Shown one piece after another: positions 61,024 through 64,000 of a stretch of DNA of 64,000 nt (its first letter is position 1; the number at the start of each line of letters is the position of its first letter). The position numbers were made by a program, and so were the translations under genes. The DNA is from Galerina marginata (Eukaryota > Basidiomycota > Agaricomycetes > Agaricales > Galerinaceae): positions 62,001 to 126,000 of the forward strand of contig JAECYW010000002.1 of assembly GCA_023014335.1 (NCBI GenBank), read 5' to 3'. The notes below the pieces were generated by a model, which ran no database searches, was not told the origin of the DNA, and worked only from the letters and a program-made list of their open reading frames with translations.

Positions 61024-64000
61024 TTCGGACCTAGAACGCACGGTTCCAGGTGCGTCATTTGAATACATTCGCGACAGGGCGTCTGCAACGACATTTTCAC
61101 TTCCAGGAACATAAAGAACCTCAAAATCAAAAGAAGAAATCTTTTCGATCCAGCGCGCCTGACGGCCAGAGAGATTCTTCTGATTCAAAAGGTGTGTAAG
61201 TCCCTTATGATCGGTAACCCACTTGAATTTAACACCTTGTAGGATGTCCGCATGGCGCAGCATAGTCTCGATACCCGCAAGCATTTCAATCTCGTGGACG
61301 GGATAGTTCTGCTGCGCCGAATTCAACTTAGCAGAGTAAAAGGCGGCGACCCTGGCGGTTTTCCAGTCAGCGCCTTGACTCACAAGTCCCGAAATTCCAG
61401 TGGCGCAGCCGTCTGTGACCATCCAAATGGTAGGCGCGCCCTCCGAATAATCCAACGGGACTCGACGATGATCGCGCGCCTGTTGAACAAGCGCCTTGAC
61501 ATCTTCGAATGCCCTCTGCTCCGTGAAAGTCCACCTGAAAGGGACAGTATCACCAGTCAATGAGCTTAAAACACCCATTGGAATGCGTACACCAGGAACG
61601 TCATCAGCTAAATAGCCAACAGAACCAAGAAATCCACGAAGTAAGTCGCGGTTAGTTGGTGTCTTCCAGTTCAAAACTGAATCAACCTTCGCAGAATCCA
61701 TTCGGATGCCGTCGTCATCAATAATACGACCCAAAAGGTGCATTTCAGGTGCAAGAAAGTGAAGTTTACTCTTGCTGAGGTAGAGTTTTTCACGTTTCAA
61801 AACATCCAGAACGATTTTAACATGCCGAATGTGTTCTGATAACGAATCCGAATAGATAATAATATCATCCAGATAGATATCCATAAAAACTCCAATGTAC
61901 GGAGAGAACAAATGGTTCATTAACGCCTGGTAAGTTGCAGGAGCATTCGTGTCACCAATCTGAATTACTTGGCTAGTCATATTGCCATCCGGAGTAGTCA
62001 CAGTCGACCTTTCGACATGTTCAGGCACGATACGGATCTGCTCGTACGCGCTCTTCAAGTCTAAAGCAGTCCGAAATAAATGCCTACACGCACGGCGCAA
62101 CATTCCCTCCATGTCTGGTAATGGAGAGGAGAGTTTATACGTGTTTTTATTGCGTTCTCGAAGGTCCACAACCGTACGGAGCTCTGCAGGCTGGCCATCC
62201 TTCTTCTTTGGCTTCGGAATCAACAGCATAGGAACTGTATTACCCGCCGAAGTAATTTTCCAGCGGCCAGACTTCAAATAAGCGTCGCGTTTCTCGGCCC
62301 ATTGAGCTCGAAAGGCTTCTGGGCATCGAGACGGACGCCACGGATACGTTTTATTCACGTCTATCAACGGAATAGTATGGTTGATCACCCGAAATGGAGG
62401 CAAGTCGGTCTCGCTGACATCCTTGCACAACGGCTCAGCATAGCGGCGTAGTTCTTCACGCGCAGCCTCAATCTCGTCGTCACCGACAGAGATAGCTTGC
62501 GCAAGTAACTTTGTATCAGCGCCGCTCTTCAAAGGAAGTGCAATATTGCTCCCAATAACAATCCGAGCAGGATTCAACCCGACGCACACTTGATGCTGGT
62601 ACATCCACGGAGTCCCAAGTATCAGGTCATAGTTATTCAAGTTAATAACATCAAAGGTTCGCTCCTCGTCAATTCCCTGGTACTGGAAATGACCACGAAC
62701 CCGATAGTTAATTTTAGACCGTGAACCTTGAACAGCCAATTCCAGCGACAGCGGTACGTCTAAACCTTCGCGCTTAATTTCTAGTTGATCTGCAAGGGTA
62801 GTAGACATAAAGTCTCCCAATGACCCAGAGTCAATAAGTGCTCGCGCAGGATGTGCATTGATGTTAACCTGGATAACCAGAGGTTTTGCGAGTAAGCGAC
62901 CCTTATCTTTAACTGATGCTGCGTTCCGTTGAACGGCAGCATACTTTTTGCGGTCAACTTGCATTCCGTTAAGCTCAATAGCTTCCGCAGTATCCGCAGT
63001 ATGTTCATCGGCCATGTCGTGCAACATGTCCATAATAAAAGAAAGAACATCTGGCCAGCGCTCCTCGTTAGAGGCCGCAGTAGCAAATTCCGCTTTTCCT
63101 TGGTCTTCGTAGACTAAGTCAATCTTGTCGAGCTCAGCCTGAGCAAGACGAAATTGATACCAATGTATGACATTAAAGGTTGGCTCCTCAACCAACTTGC
63201 TAGGCAGGTAGGAGACCAGTTTACGGTGGTAGTCCTTTATAACAAGGTGACTTAAGTCATCGAAAGGCACTTCCACGACGAAACGCCTCGAGAATAATTC
63301 AAAACTCTCATCCTCAAGGTCATAGGGGCATCCAAGCGCTAACAGCGCTTCGACTGATTGCTCACGGGCGTTGCCCATAATTGTTTTATGGTAGTCTCCG
63401 CAGCTACGCATCCAAGGAACAAGCCGAGAAGGCTCGTCATGATTTGCCTTGCGTGCACAGATTTCTGCATACCAACGCCCGACTGAAAACATATCATGCC
63501 GAAGTCTCGCGGCATGTATAGACACCTCAAAACCTCGGTGCCGGTCATATATTTCATAGAAATCAAACTCGTCGCGGTTAATTTCAAATCGAGGCTTGCC
63601 CTCGGCGTACGTAGACAGAGGCATTGAGTGAGTATCATCGCCTGGATAAGGCTGGCAATTCAACAACACGGCGTCTAAGCGCGCGCCTAAAATATCGCCG
63701 ACTTTTCCCCACTCAAAGTCGTACAATTCAGACAGGTCAAAGTCTGAATCTGAATCTGAATCAGGCTTCAATGAAGAGTTTGGGATATTCTGACCAGAAG
63801 AACCTTCGACAAATTCTGCGGAATTTACTTCCACAAATTCCATATCAGAGTGAAGCTCCGGGGGAGCATCACAGTATGAGAGGATCGACTCATCATCAGA
63901 ATCCTCGGCCTCTACCAATACAGGAACTCCATCAGAATCACTGTCATCGGAGTCTGAGTTGAACTCCTCAGACAATTCGTCGAATTCAACTGAACTGGCA
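61024..64000 (-). CDS. Gypsy pol, 5' half: protease, reverse transcriptase, RNase H (partial)
   Basis: Open from the window edge (no start inside; the apparent Met at 63975 is TTG) to the insertion at 61024. Acidic Ser/Asp leader, gag-like or linker region, aspartic protease (ARALIDSGSLGDFMS, D-S-G active site), then reverse transcriptase with PKPKKKDGQPAELRTVVDLR, LDLKSAYEQIRI and the catalytic FMDIYLDDIIIYS, tether, RNase H starting MVTDGCATGISG and ending ADALSRMYSNDAPGTV. After GAA at 61024 the conceptual frame runs 16 codons into the inserted element and stops at 60976. No internal stop, so this half is intact. Codon join with the integrase half at 36709 is in frame. Confidence 0.9.

Larger units (their letters stand above)
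33543..64000 (-). mobile_element. Ty3/gypsy chromovirus, split by a 24.3-kb insertion
   Basis: The element runs from beyond 64000 down to about 33543 on the minus strand: PR-RT-RNase H (64000-61024), foreign DNA (61023-36710), then integrase and chromodomain (36709 on), C-terminal extension, polypurine tract and 3' LTR. Codon ...TCC GAA ends at 61024 and TAC ACT resumes at 36709 in the same frame. The host coding frame is otherwise open on both sides, so the element was intact when it was hit. Confidence 0.85.

Noticed and set aside
1..64000. CRISPR arrays, bacterial operons or organelle DNA
   Set aside because: Spliced genes, codon usage and element types are those of a fungal nuclear chromosome.

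Overview
The window is a piece of a mushroom-type basidiomycete (Agaricomycetes, probably Agaricales) chromosome. The evidence is short 45-80 nt GT-AG introns splitting most genes, families confined to or expanded in agarics (a DUF6697-like family, NACHT/STAND NTPases, F-box proteins) and a chromodomain gypsy retroelement. Exon models were read by eye; splice choices were accepted when phases closed, but none is confirmed by RNA. Family names rest on recognition of motifs, not on searches.

Region 1, 1-33.5 kb, is ordinary host chromosome. It holds a partial gene at the left edge and two small divergent unknown genes (3.7-5.1 kb). Next come three tandem minus-strand copies of a DUF6697-like gene (5.9-8.2, 11.6-13.8, 14.7-16.7 kb), with a NACHT/STAND gene between the first two and a broken fourth tail behind the third. 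Then follow a large XPF-like meiotic gene resembling SHOC1/ZIP2 (17.5-21.6 kb), a GPI-anchored cysteine-rich protein, a degraded copy of the SHOC1-like gene end (24.9-25.2 kb), VPS68/TMEM50, dephospho-CoA kinase, an F-box gene, an unknown conserved gene and a second F-box gene with a one-base frameshift.

Region 2, 33.5-64 kb, is a nested transposon. A gypsy chromovirus on the minus strand occupies both ends: protease, reverse transcriptase and RNase H at 61.0-64.0 kb (running off the window), integrase, chromodomain and 3' LTR at 33.5-36.7 kb. Its pol frame is cut by a single 24,314-bp insertion (36,710-61,023). The two halves rejoin in frame with no target duplication visible, so the insertion looks young.

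The insertion has features of a Helitron2/Helentron rolling-circle element: a perfect 12-nt inverted repeat placed asymmetrically (1 nt from the 5' end, 32 nt from the 3' end), stem-loops at both ends, and an intronless AT-rich gene of up to 2781 codons encoding HUH replication initiator, two-tyrosine motif, PIF1-type helicase and a C-terminal ubiquitin-protease-like domain. The 5' 16 kb is cargo of normal composition with many introns: a 1413-aa protein with an H-x-D...H...R dioxygenase core that looks like the fungal TET/JBP family, an 837-aa unknown, an acidic disordered-plus-globular unknown, a 453-aa unknown, and a frameshifted nucleotidyltransferase-like gene. Between the divergent TET-like and 837-aa genes lies a dense inverted array of repeats. 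A rolling-circle element carrying a TET/JBP-like gene set inside a retrotransposon is the most interesting object here.
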